Assembly (NCBI RefSeq): GCF_019084075.1
Contig: NZ_JAHREN010000001.1
Coordinates: 806,001-870,000 of the forward strand
Length of the DNA stretch: 64,000 nt
From: Siccirubricoccus sp. G192
GTDB lineage: Bacteria; Pseudomonadota; Alphaproteobacteria; Acetobacterales; Acetobacteraceae
Direction: 5' to 3'
In this document: positions 39,152-48,745 of the stretch, piece after piece
Position numbering within the stretch: the first letter of the stretch is position 1
How the letters are laid out: each line of letters opens with the position of its first letter
Notes under the pieces: generated by a model
Told to the model about the DNA's origin: nothing
Database searches by the model: none
The model's input: only the letters and a program-made list of their open reading frames with translations
Position numbers and translations under genes: made by a program

Positions 39152-40240
39152 ATGCCGCTTGGCCTCGCCCGCGACACGCTGCTTTTCGAATTCCCGGAGG
39201 TGCACCCGGATGCGGTGCTGCGCGTCAGCTTCCAGCGCACCCTGCGGGTGCCGGACGATGCCGGGGAATACCATCTGCCGCCCGGCCTCGGCGCCTTTCC
39301 GCTGCGGGCGGTGGACGACCTGCCGGCGGACCTGTTGCCGGAGGATTGGCGCCGGCGCGGCGGCGTGGCGCTGCCGATGTGGCAGTCCGAGGCCTGCTGG
39401 CTCAGCTTCAGCTCCCCCAGCGGCTACCCGATGGCGGTGAAGATCGCCGCGGGCAAGGTGAATGCCATCACCGGCAAACCCTGGACCAACGAGTTGGATT
39501 TCGCCAGGCAGGACTACCTGGAGGTGCCGGGCCAGCCCTGGATCGACGGCTTCTGCGTGGCGGAGGGCATCATCCGGCAATTCGTGGCGATGCCGCTCGG
39601 CCAGGGCTATACGGCGGAGGAGCAGATCACCGGCGCCGCCGAGCATGGCGGCCTGCAATTGCTGGTGCATCCGCTGAAGCGGAAGGTGTGGCAGAAGCGG
39701 CAGCGCGCACGGGCACGCGCGGTGCGGGGGATGTGCATGCGGATGAGTTCCGCCGCTCCCTCCATGGGCCTCGCCCCCGGCGGCCGCATCCGCCAGCAGA
39801 TCAGCAAGGCCAAGGAGCGCGCGGAGGACTGGGACCTCGCCACCCGCTCCCGCTGCTTCGTGCATATCGCCAATTCGCTGCATTGGCGCAGGATCACCGG
39901 CGCCGAGCCGCCCAGCCTGCCGCCGGCCGCCCGGGACTACACCCGGGCCGGCCTGCCTTGGTTCGACCTCTATCAGGACGCGCCGGCCCTGCCGGGCAGC
40001 CCGATCCTGGCGGGCCTCGCCTCGGTCTCCAGCCTCGGCCAGGCGAAGGGCGAGGCGCCCTTGCCGGAGAACGAAGGGTTCGAGCCGCCGGAGCCGGTGC
40101 TGCTCGGGCTGAGCGGCCCGCCCATCCTGCACGTGCTCTGTCCGGATCAGCGCTTTCCGATCGGACCATCCATGCTCAATGAACTCTTCCGGCCTCGCCC
40201 TGCAACTCCACCGCCCCCGGCCAAGACGGACCTGGATTGA
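39152..40240 (+). CDS. Conserved protein of unknown function
   Basis: A 362-residue, probably cytosolic protein with no signal or membrane helix. Recognisable blocks are VSFQRTLRVPDDAGEYHLPP, GYPMAVKIAAGKVNAITG and GIIRQFVAMPLGQGYTAEEQ. I recall similar conserved proteins in actinobacteria and proteobacteria but no function. Paired with the XRE gene; AAGGAGG precedes its ATG. Ends in a Pro-rich tail before a hairpin shared with the opposing ridA gene. Confidence 0.75.
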   Translation: MPLGLARDTLLFEFPEVHPDAVLRVSFQRTLRVPDDAGEYHLPPGLGAFPLRAVDDLPADLLPEDWRRRGGVALPMWQSEACWLSFSSPSGYPMAVKIAAGKVNAITGKPWTNELDFARQDYLEVPGQPWIDGFCVAEGIIRQFVAMPLGQGYTAEEQITGAAEHGGLQLLVHPLKRKVWQKRQRARARAVRGMCMRMSSAAPSMGLAPGGRIRQQISKAKERAEDWDLATRSRCFVHIANSLHWRRITGAEPPSLPPAARDYTRAGLPWFDLYQDAPALPGSPILAGLASVSSLGQAKGEAPLPENEGFEPPEPVLLGLSGPPILHVLCPDQRFPIGPSMLNELFRPRPATPPPPAKTDLD

Positions 40241-40248
40241 TGGCACGT

Positions 40249-40287
40249 CGTTCCGGGCGGAAGCACATCGCGCCTCCGCTCGGAACG
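40249..40287. terminator. Hairpin between converging genes
   Basis: A 16-bp near-perfect inverted repeat (one mismatch, one G-U) 8 bases past the unknown gene's stop and about 40 bases past the ridA stop on the other strand. No T-run; probably a bidirectional terminator-like or repeat hairpin. Confidence 0.5.
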
Positions 40288-40328
40288 GCAGGCCTGGCCT
40301 GTCCCATAAGCTCGGGCCGAGGTTGCGG

Positions 40329-40715
40329 CTAAGCCACCGCCTCGGCCTCCACCTCCACCAGGAAGCGCGGATCGGCCAGGCCGGCCACCACCAGCAGGGT
40401 GCTGGCCGGCGCGTGGCCGGCGAAGAAGGCGTCGCGCGCCGCGCGCCAGGGGCCGAGCAAGCCACGATCGGTCAGGAAGACCGTGACCTTCACCACCTGC
40501 TGCGGCCCCATGCCATGCGCCTGCAGGATGGTGCGGAGGTTGGCCAGCGCCTGCCCGATCTGCGCCTCCCCGCCCTCCGCCACCTGGCCCTCCGGCGTCA
40601 GGCCGACCTGGCCCGAGACCACCAGGCGCCGCGCCGCGTCCCGCACCAGCGCGGCATGGGAATAGCGGGAGGCCGGGGCATGCACGCCCGACGGATTGGC
40701 AAGCTCGATCGGCAT
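40329..40715 (-). CDS. RidA family protein
   Basis: A 128-residue enamine/imine deaminase-like protein: HAALVRDAARRLVVSGQVGL, GEAQIGQALANLRTILQAHG and VVKVTVFLTDRG are the family blocks. ATG at 40715 is the natural start; the open frame runs on upstream only because the lipoprotein gene before it is frameshifted into it. The catalytic Arg seen in strict RidA (near the end, before the Glu) is not obvious, so the exact subfamily is unsure. Confidence 0.88.
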   Translation of the reverse strand: MPIELANPSGVHAPASRYSHAALVRDAARRLVVSGQVGLTPEGQVAEGGEAQIGQALANLRTILQAHGMGPQQVVKVTVFLTDRGLLGPWRAARDAFFAGHAPASTLLVVAGLADPRFLVEVEAEAVA

Positions 40716-40732
40716 GGTGGGGCCTCCTGGGT

Positions 40733-41312
40733 TCAGGTCTCGGGCAGGTCCTCGCGTGAGACGGCCTCGTCCCCGGTGCCGGGCGCCGCCGTGGCCAGCC
40801 AGTCCCGCAGGTTGCGGCGGAGCTGGGATTCGGAATTCCACGTTCAGGTCGTCCATCGCCCGGCGCAGCAGCAGGTCCGCCGCCCGGGGCCGTGTGGCGT
40901 CGGGCCCGGTCATGCTGCGCCGGACCTCGGCCTCGGCAAAGCCCAACCGGTTGCCGGCGGCATCCAGGATCTCCAGCCGGCAGCCGAGCAGGCAGGTCAG
41001 GCTGCTGCGCTCTCGCACCAGGCTGGCGGTGGTGACGGTGAAGACCGCCTGCCCCGCAGTGCCCGCGGCGGAAAGCCGGTCCCGCGCCATGATCCGCACC
41101 GCCTCGGCGGGCGGCGGCGAGAGCTCGGCCCCGATATCGCCCGGGAAGGTGCGGGGCGGCACCTGCGCGAATTCCAGCACCGCGACATTCAGCGGCAGCG
41201 GGGTCAGGTGCCGGAAGCCGAGCGGGCCGAGCGGCGGCGGAACGGCATCGCTCCGCCCGCCGCAGGCCGTGGCCAGCAGCGGCAGCAGCAGCGCGGCGCG
41301 CCGTGTCGGCAT
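40733..41312 (-). CDS. Conserved lipoprotein, 3' end frameshifted near 40833
   Basis: Starts MPTRRAALLLPLLATACGG, a lipoprotein signal, then a domain with NVAVLEFAQVPPRTFPGDIG and RLSAAGTAGQAVFTVTTASL. As read it runs through into ridA after NVEFR. Dropping one base of GG at 40832-40833 gives NVEFESQLRRNLRDWLATAA and a stop at 40733, just before ridA. This is the better gene model. Function unknown; probably an outer-membrane lipoprotein. Confidence 0.7.
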
Positions 41313-41394
41313 GGCAGGACCCCTATGCTGTGGACGGCCGGTTGCCGCCGGGGCTTCGTCCCGTGGCACCCTGCCGCGCCGAGGATGTAACGGC

Positions 41395-42403
41395 TCAGGC
41401 CCCCCCCGGCGCTACCCCCGGCATCCATCCCGCGGATTTCCGCGCGGTCGAAGCAGAAATCCAGGTTGCAGAACTCGCAGGTCATGGTGATGGCCCCGGC
41501 CTCTGCCATGTGGTCCAGATCCTCCTCCGGGAAGCCGGCCAGCACCCCGGCCAGCCGCGCGCGGGAGCAGCGGCAGCCATAGGAGAGCGGCCGCGGCCGG
41601 TCGAGCGCCAGCCCCTCGGCATGGAACAGCCGGTGCAGCACCTGGTCGGGCGGCAGGGCGTCGTCCAGCATCTCGGCCTCGGTCAGGGTGCCGGCCAAAG
41701 CGAGGGCGGTGCGCCAGGCCTCCTCCTGCGCCTCCTCCTCCGGGGAGCCCTCCGCGGCCTCGGGCGCGATGCCGCCGCCCACGGCCACCCGCTCCATGAT
41801 GAAGGCGCTGGCGCGCCAGCCGGCCGGGGTATGGGCGCAGGCCAGCCGCACATGGGTGCGCAATTGCTCGGAGGTGCGGAAATAGTGCCCCGTCATGTCG
41901 GCCAGGGTGGCGCCCTCGATGGCGACGATGCCCTGGTAGCGGTCCATCTCCGGGCCCTGGTCGCAGGTGAAGGCGAGGTAGCCCTGGCCGAGCAGCGCAG
42001 CCGCCTCGGCCTCCGCATCCACGGCCAACGCGGCGGCCAGCGCCGCCGGCTCGGCCCGGGCATAGCCGCGCAGCGCGCCGGCCTCCGTGCAATCGGCCAG
42101 CAGCATCGGCACCGCGCCGTCGCCCTTGGCCTGGAGCGAGAAGCTGCCGCGGTATTTCAACGCCGCGGCGAGGCCCGCGGTCAGTGCCAGCGCCTGCCCC
42201 AGCAGCCGGGCGACGGCGGGGTGGTTCTCATGGCGGGTGAGCAGGACCTCAGCCAAGGGGCCAAGCCGGATCAGCCGGCCGCGGACCGGCCCGGCCTGTA
42301 GATGAAAGGGCTGCACGCCGCGCGGCACCGCCAGGTCGGGCACCGGGGGGCGGTCATGCTGGAGGAAATCGGGGGTGGCGGAGGGGAGGGTGGGGTCGGG
42401 CAA
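41395..42403 (-). CDS. hslO: Redox-regulated chaperone Hsp33; end hidden by +1 base in an eight-C run
   Basis: A holdase chaperone activated by oxidation. The zinc site is YGCRCSRARL and ITMTCEFCNLDFCF (CxC and CxxC). As read the frame continues past the family's usual end to 41204, overlapping the next gene. Removing one base from the run at 41400-41407 places a stop at 41395 after AGGA (335 residues). The start is TTG at 42403, with a weak binding site. Confidence 0.9.
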
Positions 42404-42562
42404 AACCTGGGAACCTTACTGGAGAGGCGCCATAGATAGGGTCTCCCGCGCCGCCCTACAGCCGGCTCTCCGGCCCAAAGCACCACCGGCAGGCATGGTC
42501 TCGTCAGCCAGGGATGCCCCGCCCCCTGGCCGTTGCCGGGCCGGGCTCTTCCCCGGCTTCGC

Positions 42563-43522
42563 CTACCCCGCCCCCAGTGCCCAGAGCAGCACGCCCTTCT
42601 GCGCATGCAGCCGGTTCTCCGCCTCGTCGAAGACCACGCTCTGCGGCCCGTCGATGACCTCGGCCGCGACCTCCTCGCCGCGATGCGCCGGCAGGCAGTG
42701 CTGGAAGATCGCATCCGGCGCCGCATGGGCCATCAGCGCCGCATCAACCTGGTAGGGAGCCAGCAGGTTGTGGCGGCTGGGGCCGCCGCCCTCGCCGGTC
42801 TCGTCGTTCATGCTGACCCAGGCATCGGTCACGACGCAGCGGGCGCCGCGCACCGCCTCGACCGGATCCTCGGTGAGTTCGATGCTGGCGCCCTCCGCCC
42901 GCGCCCAGTCCACCAGCGCCTGCGGCGGCCGCAGCGCGGCGGGGGGTCGCGAGGCGCAGCGTGAAGCCGAAGCGCGCCGCGGCCTGGATGAAGCTCTGCG
43001 CCACGTTGTTGCCGTCGCCGACCCAGGCCACCACCTGGCCGGCGATCGGCCCGCGATGCTCCTCGAAGGTCAGCACATCCGCCATGAGCTGGCAGGGATG
43101 CGAGACATCCGTGAGGCCGTTGATGACCGGCACCGTGGCGTATTGCGCCATCTCGCGGATGCGGCGCACGTCATGGGTGCGCATCATGATCGCATCCACA
43201 TAGCGCGACAGCACCTTGGCGGTGTCGCTCACCGACTCGCCGCGCGAGGACTGCATGTCCCGCGCATAGAGCATCACCACCTCGCCGCCCAATTGGCGCA
43301 CGCCGACCTCGAAGGAGACGCGGGTGCGGGTGGAGGGCTTCTCGAAGATCAGCGCCACCGTCTTGCCGGCCAGCAGCTTCACCGCCGGCGCGGCGCGCTT
43401 GGTCTGCGCCGCGAGGTCGAGCATGCGGCGGAGCGTCGCCGGCTCGAAATCCATCAATTCTAGGAAGTGGCGCGGGGGGCGTCCCCCCCGGCCTCCGTCC
43501 GCACCGCTGCCAGCGCACTCAT
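42563..43522 (-). CDS. argF: Ornithine carbamoyltransferase; three +1 frame breaks
   Basis: Makes citrulline from ornithine. Carbamoyl-phosphate site [26 protein letters not shown] and the ornithine site [13 protein letters not shown] are intact. Breaks lie in runs at 43474-43479, 43483-43489 and 42941-42946. Removing one base from each gives a 318-residue protein starting at the ATG (43522) that overlaps the argD stop, [13 protein letters not shown] then [14 protein letters not shown]. Without correction the start appears as MPPNECAGS. All three extra bases sit in G/C runs, which argues for sequence error. Confidence 0.9.
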
Positions 43523-44721
43523 TGGGCGGCATCCTTCGCGCTGGAGGGGGTCAGCGCCAGGCAGGCGCGGTCGAGCAGCCGCACCGCCTCATCCGCCTCC
43601 GCCTCGGTGATGATGAGCGGCGGCGCCACCCGCAGCACGTTCATCCCGGCGGCGACGGTCAGCAGCCCTTCCGCCACGGCGGCGGCCTGCATGTCGGTAT
43701 TGGAGACCTCCGGCCGCAGCTTCAGGCCGAGCAGCAGCCCGGCGCCCTGCACGCCCTCCACCACCGCGGGGTGGCGGTCCGCCAGCCCCAGCATGCCACG
43801 CCAGAGATGCCGCGCCACGCGGTCCACGCCATCGAGGAAGCCGGGCGCCAGCACCACGTCCAGCACCGCATTGCCGGCGGCGCAGGCCAGCGGGCCGCCG
43901 CCGAAGGTGGTGCCATGGGTGCCGGGCTTCAGGTGCTTCGCCACATGCTCCTTCGCCAGGATCGCGCCGAGCGGGAAGCCGCCGCCGATGCCCTTGGCGG
44001 CGGAGATCACATCCGGCTCGATCCCCGCCCATTGATGCGCCCAGAGCTTGCCGGAGCGCCCCATGCCGGTCTGCACCTCATCCAGCGCCAGCAGCAGGCC
44101 GAATTCGTCGCAGACGGCGCGCAGCTCGCGCAGGAAGCGGAGATCCGCGGCACGGACGCCGCCCTCGCCCTGCACCGGCTCGATCATGATGCCGGCGGTC
44201 CCGGGCCCGATGGCGTCGCGCACCGCGTTCATGTTGCCGAAGGGCACATGGTCGAAACCCTCGACCGGCGGGCCGAAGCCGGCGAGGTACTTGGCATTGC
44301 CTGTCGCCGCCAGCATGGCCAGGGTGCGGCCGTGGAAGGCGCCCTCGAAGCAGATCATGCGGAACCGCTCGGGGTGGCCGTTCTCCGCGTGGTATTTCCG
44401 CACTGCCTTCACCATGCCCTCGTTCGCCTCGGCGCCCGAGTTGCAGAAGAAGACGGAATCCGCGAAGGAGGCCGCGACATGCCGCGCCGCCAGCGTCTCC
44501 GCCTGCGGCACCCGATACAGGTTCGAGACATGCATGACCTTCGCCGCCTGCTCCGCGATGGTGCGGGTCAGGTGCGGATGGCCGTGGCCGAGGCTCGAGG
44601 TGGCGATGCCGGCGCCGAAATCCAGGAATCGTCGCCCGGCTTCCGTCCACAGCCAAGCGCCCTCGCCCCGCTCGAAGGCGAGGTCGGCGCGGTTGTAGGT
44701 CGGCATCAGGGCGGGGATCAC
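43519..44721 (-). CDS. argD: Acetylornithine aminotransferase
   Basis: A 400-residue PLP aminotransferase of arginine synthesis (may also act in lysine synthesis). Motifs: [57 protein letters not shown], and PLP lysine [18 protein letters not shown] at 44721 has GGAG 11 bases upstream and is preferred to the ATG at 44706. Stop overlaps the corrected argF start (ATGA). Confidence 0.94.
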   Translation of the reverse strand: MIPALMPTYNRADLAFERGEGAWLWTEAGRRFLDFGAGIATSSLGHGHPHLTRTIAEQAAKVMHVSNLYRVPQAETLAARHVAASFADSVFFCNSGAEANEGMVKAVRKYHAENGHPERFRMICFEGAFHGRTLAMLAATGNAKYLAGFGPPVEGFDHVPFGNMNAVRDAIGPGTAGIMIEPVQGEGGVRAADLRFLRELRAVCDEFGLLLALDEVQTGMGRSGKLWAHQWAGIEPDVISAAKGIGGGFPLGAILAKEHVAKHLKPGTHGTTFGGGPLACAAGNAVLDVVLAPGFLDGVDRVARHLWRGMLGLADRHPAVVEGVQGAGLLLGLKLRPEVSNTDMQAAAVAEGLLTVAAGMNVLRVAPPLIITEAEADEAVRLLDRACLALTPSSAKDAAQ

Positions 44722-44831
44722 GGGAGGCGATTCTCCAGACTTCCCCCCGGGGCCCGCGACTGCCGCCGGCCCTGGCGAGGGAAGCCGGGGATTTGGCCGC
44801 AAAGCTCCGGCCGCGTCAAACCCGCAAATAT

Positions 44832-44864
44832 GAAAAAATGCCGCCCCGGCGCAGCGGGGCGGCA
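44832..44864 (-). terminator. Rho-independent terminator of the PRC-barrel gene
   Basis: On the minus strand TGCCGCCCCG and its complement form a 10-bp stem with a 6-base loop, followed by TTTTTTC. It begins 40 bases after the stop at 44904. Classic intrinsic terminator. Confidence 0.92.
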
Positions 44865-44903
44865 CTCTATCGGGTCAGGCCGGGGCAAGGCCCCGCCCAG
44901 GGA

Positions 44904-45731
44904 TCAGCCGCGCCGTTCGGCGGCGTTGTCGTAGGTGAAGGTCGGCAGGCTGGTCAGGCTGTCCTTGGTGGCGCCGGTCATGGTCCAGCGGTTGCGCTCG
45001 GAGTTCATCTGCAACCGGTCATAGGGCACAGCCACCAGCTTGGCACCGATGCCGAGGAAGCCGCCCACCGAGACCACCGCCACCGGCGCGCCACCGCCCG
45101 GCGGGATCAGGATGTCGTCCACCTCGCCGATGCTCTCGTTGTTCTCATTGTAGACGGTGCTGCCGATCACCTTGCTGGCGCGGCGGCCGTTGCGCAGCGC
45201 GGCACTGTCTACCGCCACGGCGCCGGTGGTGGCGCCGGTGGTGGTGGTGGTGGTCGTCGAAGTGGTTGTGGTGCCCGTGGTGTGGGGCGCGGTGGCGCTG
45301 GTATTCGGGTGGCTGTCGAGCGCGCGGCCGACGGCGGTGCCGGGCGGGTTGCCGGGAGTGCCATCCGGCGGGGTGCGGTTGCCGGTGACGCTGTCCACGG
45401 CGCGCTGGGTCGCGGTGCTGGGCGGGTTGCCCGGCGTGCCGTCCCGCGGGCTGGAGGTGGTGCCCTGGGCCATCACGCCGCCCGAGGCATCACGGTTCTG
45501 CGCCATGCCGGAGCCGGCATTGTTGCCCGGGGTGGTCTGGGTCGTCGCCTGCCCGGCATTGGCACCGGCCCGGGCGCCCGGGCTGCCCGAAAGCGGCCCC
45601 TGCTGCGGCGTGGTCTGGGTGGTCTGCGGCTGCATGGAACTGCCGGCCGAGCCCTGTGCGAAAACCAGGCCCGGCAGGGCGATCAGCCCGGCGGCGGCAG
45701 TCATGGCGAGCAATTGCTGGCGGGTGGTCAT
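44904..45731 (-). CDS. Secreted PRC-barrel protein with Thr/Gly-rich linker
   Basis: A 275-residue protein: a signal peptide (MTTRQQLLAMTAAAGLIALP, cleavage after VFA), a long low-complexity region (Thr, Pro, Gly and Asn-rich, including runs of Thr), and a C-terminal PRC-barrel (about 195-265: KVIGSTVYNENNESIGEVDD then AVVSVGGFLGIGAK). Similar proteins in alphaproteobacteria are periplasmic and of unknown function. It has its own terminator and is probably a single-gene unit. Confidence 0.85.
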   Translation of the reverse strand: MTTRQQLLAMTAAAGLIALPGLVFAQGSAGSSMQPQTTQTTPQQGPLSGSPGARAGANAGQATTQTTPGNNAGSGMAQNRDASGGVMAQGTTSSPRDGTPGNPPSTATQRAVDSVTGNRTPPDGTPGNPPGTAVGRALDSHPNTSATAPHTTGTTTTSTTTTTTTGATTGAVAVDSAALRNGRRASKVIGSTVYNENNESIGEVDDILIPPGGGAPVAVVSVGGFLGIGAKLVAVPYDRLQMNSERNRWTMTGATKDSLTSLPTFTYDNAAERRG

Positions 45732-45845
45732 GGGGGGCGTGGCCTCCTGCTGCGTTCCGCCCGGCGGGGGCCGGGTTGAGGCTTGCAGAACGCCCCGGAA
45801 CGACAGCAGGTTGCCTGCACGGCCGGTCGCGAGACCGTCGGCGAA

Positions 45846-46301
45846 CTATTCCGGGTCGCCGGTATCGGGGGCCAGGCCCGCCGCCTTGATGCCGGCCACG
45901 GCGCAGACCTCGTCCTGGGCGGAGACGTCGCCGCTGATGCCGATGGCGCCCAGGATCAGCCCCTCTGCGTCGCAGACCAGCACCCCGCCCGGCACCGGCA
46001 CCGCCCGGCCGCCGGCGATATCCGACAGCGCGTTCATGAAGCCCTGCATGGCCTGGGCCCGCCGCGCCAGCTCCCGCCCGCCCAGCCCGAGGGAGAGCGC
46101 GCCGAAGGCCTTGCCGAGCGCGATCTCCGGCCGCAGCAGGCTGCTGCCGTCCTGCCGCTGCATCGCCTTCATCTGGCCGCCGGCATCCAGCGCGACGACG
46201 GTGAGGGGCTGCAGCTTCAGCTCCCGCCCCTTCGCCAGGGCGGCTTCGACGATGGTATTCGCCTGCGCGAGCGTCAGGCCATTGGTGGCGTAGCGGGCCA
46301 T
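45846..46301 (-). CDS. GlcG/HbpS family heme-binding protein
   Basis: A 151-residue protein with the family blocks LTLAQANTIVEAALAKGREL, VVALDAGGQMKAMQRQDGSS, PEIALGKAFGALSLG and GVLVCDAEGLILGAIGISGD. HbpS-like proteins bind heme or sense oxidative stress; GlcG-like ones are associated with glycolate operons. No such operon is nearby. No signal peptide, so likely cytosolic here. Confidence 0.88.
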   Translation of the reverse strand: MARYATNGLTLAQANTIVEAALAKGRELKLQPLTVVALDAGGQMKAMQRQDGSSLLRPEIALGKAFGALSLGLGGRELARRAQAMQGFMNALSDIAGGRAVPVPGGVLVCDAEGLILGAIGISGDVSAQDEVCAVAGIKAAGLAPDTGDPE

Positions 46302-46403
46302 GGGCGGGGTTCCTCCTCAAGCGTGGATGGGCACTCCTATTGCCCGCTCGGGCGTGCAGCCGCCAGCCCTGGACGCGGGCACCCACCATGCCAGACTGGG
46401 CGC

Positions 46404-47054
46404 ATGGCACGGGACGGGGACCAGGATCAGGGCCGGCGAGGCAGGCGGGGGCGCGCCGGGTCGCAGCCTCGCCCGCCGCCCGCCGCCGGCCCGGCCCCGA
46501 CCGCGGCCCTGCTGCATGAGGCGGCGCTGAACCACCTGGCCCGCTTCGCCGCCACCGAGGCCGGGTTGCGCCGGGTCTTGCAGCGCCGGGTGGATCGCTG
46601 GGCCCGCCGCGCCGAGGCCGAGGGCACGGCGCCCGCCGCCATCGCCCCGCAGGCCGCCGCCGCGAAGGCTGCCGCTGCCCTGGTGGCGCAGCGCCTGGTC
46701 GCCAGCGGGGTGGTGGACGACGCCGCCTTCGCCGCCGCCCGCGCCCGCCGCCTGGCCCGCGCCGGCCGTTCCCGCCGCGCCATCGCCGCGCATCTGGCGG
46801 GCAAGGGCGTGGCGCGCGAAGCCGCCGATGCCGCCTTGCCGGAGGCGCCGGAGGCGGAGCTGGATGCGGCGCTGGCCTATTGCCGGCGGCGGCGGATCGG
46901 GCCCTTTGCAGCCGAGCCGCCCACCCCCGAGGCGCGGCTCAAATCCATGGCCGCCCTGGCCCGCGCCGGCTTCGGCCGCGATACGGCGGAGGCGGCGCTG
47001 GAGATGGACCCGGCGGTGGCGGAGGAGCGGCTGATCGCGCTGCGGCGGGGCTGA
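46404..47054 (+). CDS. recX: RecX family regulatory protein
   Basis: A 216-residue protein with three-helix RecX repeats: ALNHLARFAATEAGLRRVLQ, LVASGVVDDAAFAAARARRL and GRSRRAIAAHLAGKGVAREA, with a third repeat near the end (KSMAALARAGFGRDTAEAAL). RecX binds RecA filaments and limits their activity. No recA is adjacent. A basic, Pro-rich N-terminal tail is unusual in length. The ATG at 46404 lies opposite the GlcG gene. Confidence 0.88.
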   Translation: MARDGDQDQGRRGRRGRAGSQPRPPPAAGPAPTAALLHEAALNHLARFAATEAGLRRVLQRRVDRWARRAEAEGTAPAAIAPQAAAAKAAAALVAQRLVASGVVDDAAFAAARARRLARAGRSRRAIAAHLAGKGVAREAADAALPEAPEAELDAALAYCRRRRIGPFAAEPPTPEARLKSMAALARAGFGRDTAEAALEMDPAVAEERLIALRRG

Positions 47055-47067
47055 GGCCGCGCTTCCG

Positions 47068-47889
47068 TTACCCCGGCCTTGCCGCCGTCAGCCCGCCATC
47101 CACCACCAATTGCGTCGCGGTGATGTAGCGCGCCTCGTCCGAGGCCAGGAACAGCACCGCATTGGCCACGTCCCAGGCATCGCCCATCCGCCCGATCGGC
47201 ACGCTGGCATGGCGCTTCGCCACCAGCGCCTGTGCGTCATTGGCGCCCATCTGCTTCGCCAGCCGGTGCTCCACCAGCGGCGTGTGCATGGTGCCCGGCA
47301 CCACCGTGTTCACCCGGATGCCCTTCTTCACGAAGGCGATGGCGGTGGAGCGGGTGAAGGCCAGCACCCCGGCCTTGGCGGCCGCATAGGCCACATTGGT
47401 GCGGCCCTCCACCTGGTGGCTCATGCAGGCCACCGAGGAGATGTTCACCACCGCCCCGCCGCCCTGCCGCTCCATGACGGGCAACACGTATTTGCAGCCG
47501 AGGAAGGCGGTCTTCAGGTTGTGGTCCATCTGCCCGTCCCAGACCTCCTCCGGCATCGTCACCGCATCGCCGGGGGCGGAGCCGCCGACATTGTTCACCA
47601 GGATGTCGATGCCGCCGAACCGCGCCAGGCACTCCGCGACGGCTGCCTCGACCTCCGCCGCCATGGTCATGTCGCAGGTGCGGGTGGCGCAGGTGCCGCC
47701 CTCGGCCTCGATCAGCCGCCCTGTCTCGGCGACCGCCGCCGGGTTGATGTCGAGCGCGAAGACCCGGGCGCCCTGCCGCGCCATCAGCACCGCCGTCGCC
47801 CTGCCATTGCCCCAGGCGGTGTCCCCTTTGGCCTCGCCCACCGAGCCCGCGCCGGTGATGAAGGCAGTCCTGCCGGTGAGGTCGAGCAT
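47068..47889 (-). CDS. SDR family oxidoreductase
   Basis: A 273-residue classical short-chain dehydrogenase. The cofactor loop TAFITGAGSVGEAKGDTAWG is longer than usual, the NAG motif reads ILVNNVGGSAPG, and the catalytic site is NISSVACMSHQ with YAAAKAG (Ser-Tyr-Lys). It ends ATQLVVDGGLTAARPG. Substrate unknown. The long loop after TGAG recurs in some SDRs of this group. Start at 47889 (MLDLTGR). Confidence 0.9.
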   Translation of the reverse strand: MLDLTGRTAFITGAGSVGEAKGDTAWGNGRATAVLMARQGARVFALDINPAAVAETGRLIEAEGGTCATRTCDMTMAAEVEAAVAECLARFGGIDILVNNVGGSAPGDAVTMPEEVWDGQMDHNLKTAFLGCKYVLPVMERQGGGAVVNISSVACMSHQVEGRTNVAYAAAKAGVLAFTRSTAIAFVKKGIRVNTVVPGTMHTPLVEHRLAKQMGANDAQALVAKRHASVPIGRMGDAWDVANAVLFLASDEARYITATQLVVDGGLTAARPG

Positions 47890-47964
47890 GCCGGTGTCTC
47901 CGCTTGCGTGAGGCGGCAGCCAACCGCGTCCGCTTTGCATGGGTCAAGCCGGCGCGGCGCTGCT

Positions 47965-48745
47965 ATGGATCCCGGGCTGGGGAAAGGGCGGGGCGTGGAG
48001 CAGACGGAGCGGGCGCGGGCGGCTTTCACGCGCGCGGGGGTGCGGCGCGGGGTGCGGGCGGCGCTGGCCATCACCATCGGCCTGATGCCCTTCGGCCTGG
48101 TGGTCGGCATGGTCGCGGATGCGCGCGGCCTCTCGCTGCTGGAGACCCTGCTGATGAGCGGCCTCACCTTCGCCGGCACCAGCCAGCTCGTCGCGCTGGA
48201 ACTGTGGTCGGACCCGGCGCCGGTGCTGGCGGCGACGCTGGCCGCGCTGGTCATCAACCTGCGGCTGGCGCCGATGGGCGCGGCACTGGCGCCGCTGCTG
48301 GACCGGCTGCACGGCTTCCGGCTCTGGGGCACGCTGGCGACGCTGGTGGACAATTCCTTCGCGCTCACCATCGCCGAGATGCGGGCGGGGCGGCGGGACG
48401 CCGGCTTCCTGCTCGGCGCCGGGCTGACCATGTGGGGCAACTGGATGCTGATGTGCGGCCTCGGCCACAGCTTCGGCGCGGTGCTGCGGCTGCCGGCGGG
48501 GCATCCGGTCTTCTTCGCCGGCATCGCCACCCTGCTGGCGATCCTGGTGCCGATCTGGCGCGGCCGCGGCGACCTGCTGCCCTGGGGGGTGGCCGGCGCA
48601 GTGGCGCTGGCCGCGCAGGGCGCCGGGCTCGGCGCGCCCTGGCCGGTGCTGGCCGGCGCGATGGCCGGCGCCGCCGCCGGCGCGGCGCGGGACTTCAGGC
48701 GCGAGGGCGGGGGGCGCGAGGGCGGCGCCAAGGGGGGAGGCATGA
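47965..48745 (+). CDS. azlC: AzlC family branched-chain amino-acid export subunit; end hidden by +1 base
   Basis: A membrane protein with LPMFGLVVG-like start (ITIGLMPFGLVVGMVADARG) and FAGTSQLVALELW, the AzlC signature. As read the frame runs on into azlD. Removing one base of the six-G run at 48732-48737 gives a TGA at 48743, overlapping the azlD ATG (ATGA), the usual azlC-azlD arrangement (259 residues). Start at 47965 is the first ATG; GTG at 47995 is an alternative with a better binding site. Confidence 0.88.

Noticed and set aside
40329..41369. Lipoprotein-RidA fusion.
   Set aside because: The lipoprotein's own C-terminus and stop (40733) appear in the next frame, and RidA has its own ATG at 40715.
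41204..42403. Hsp33 with a long C-terminal extension.
   Set aside because: The extension is antisense-like sequence overlapping the next gene and arises from an eight-base C run; with seven the protein stops at the usual place.
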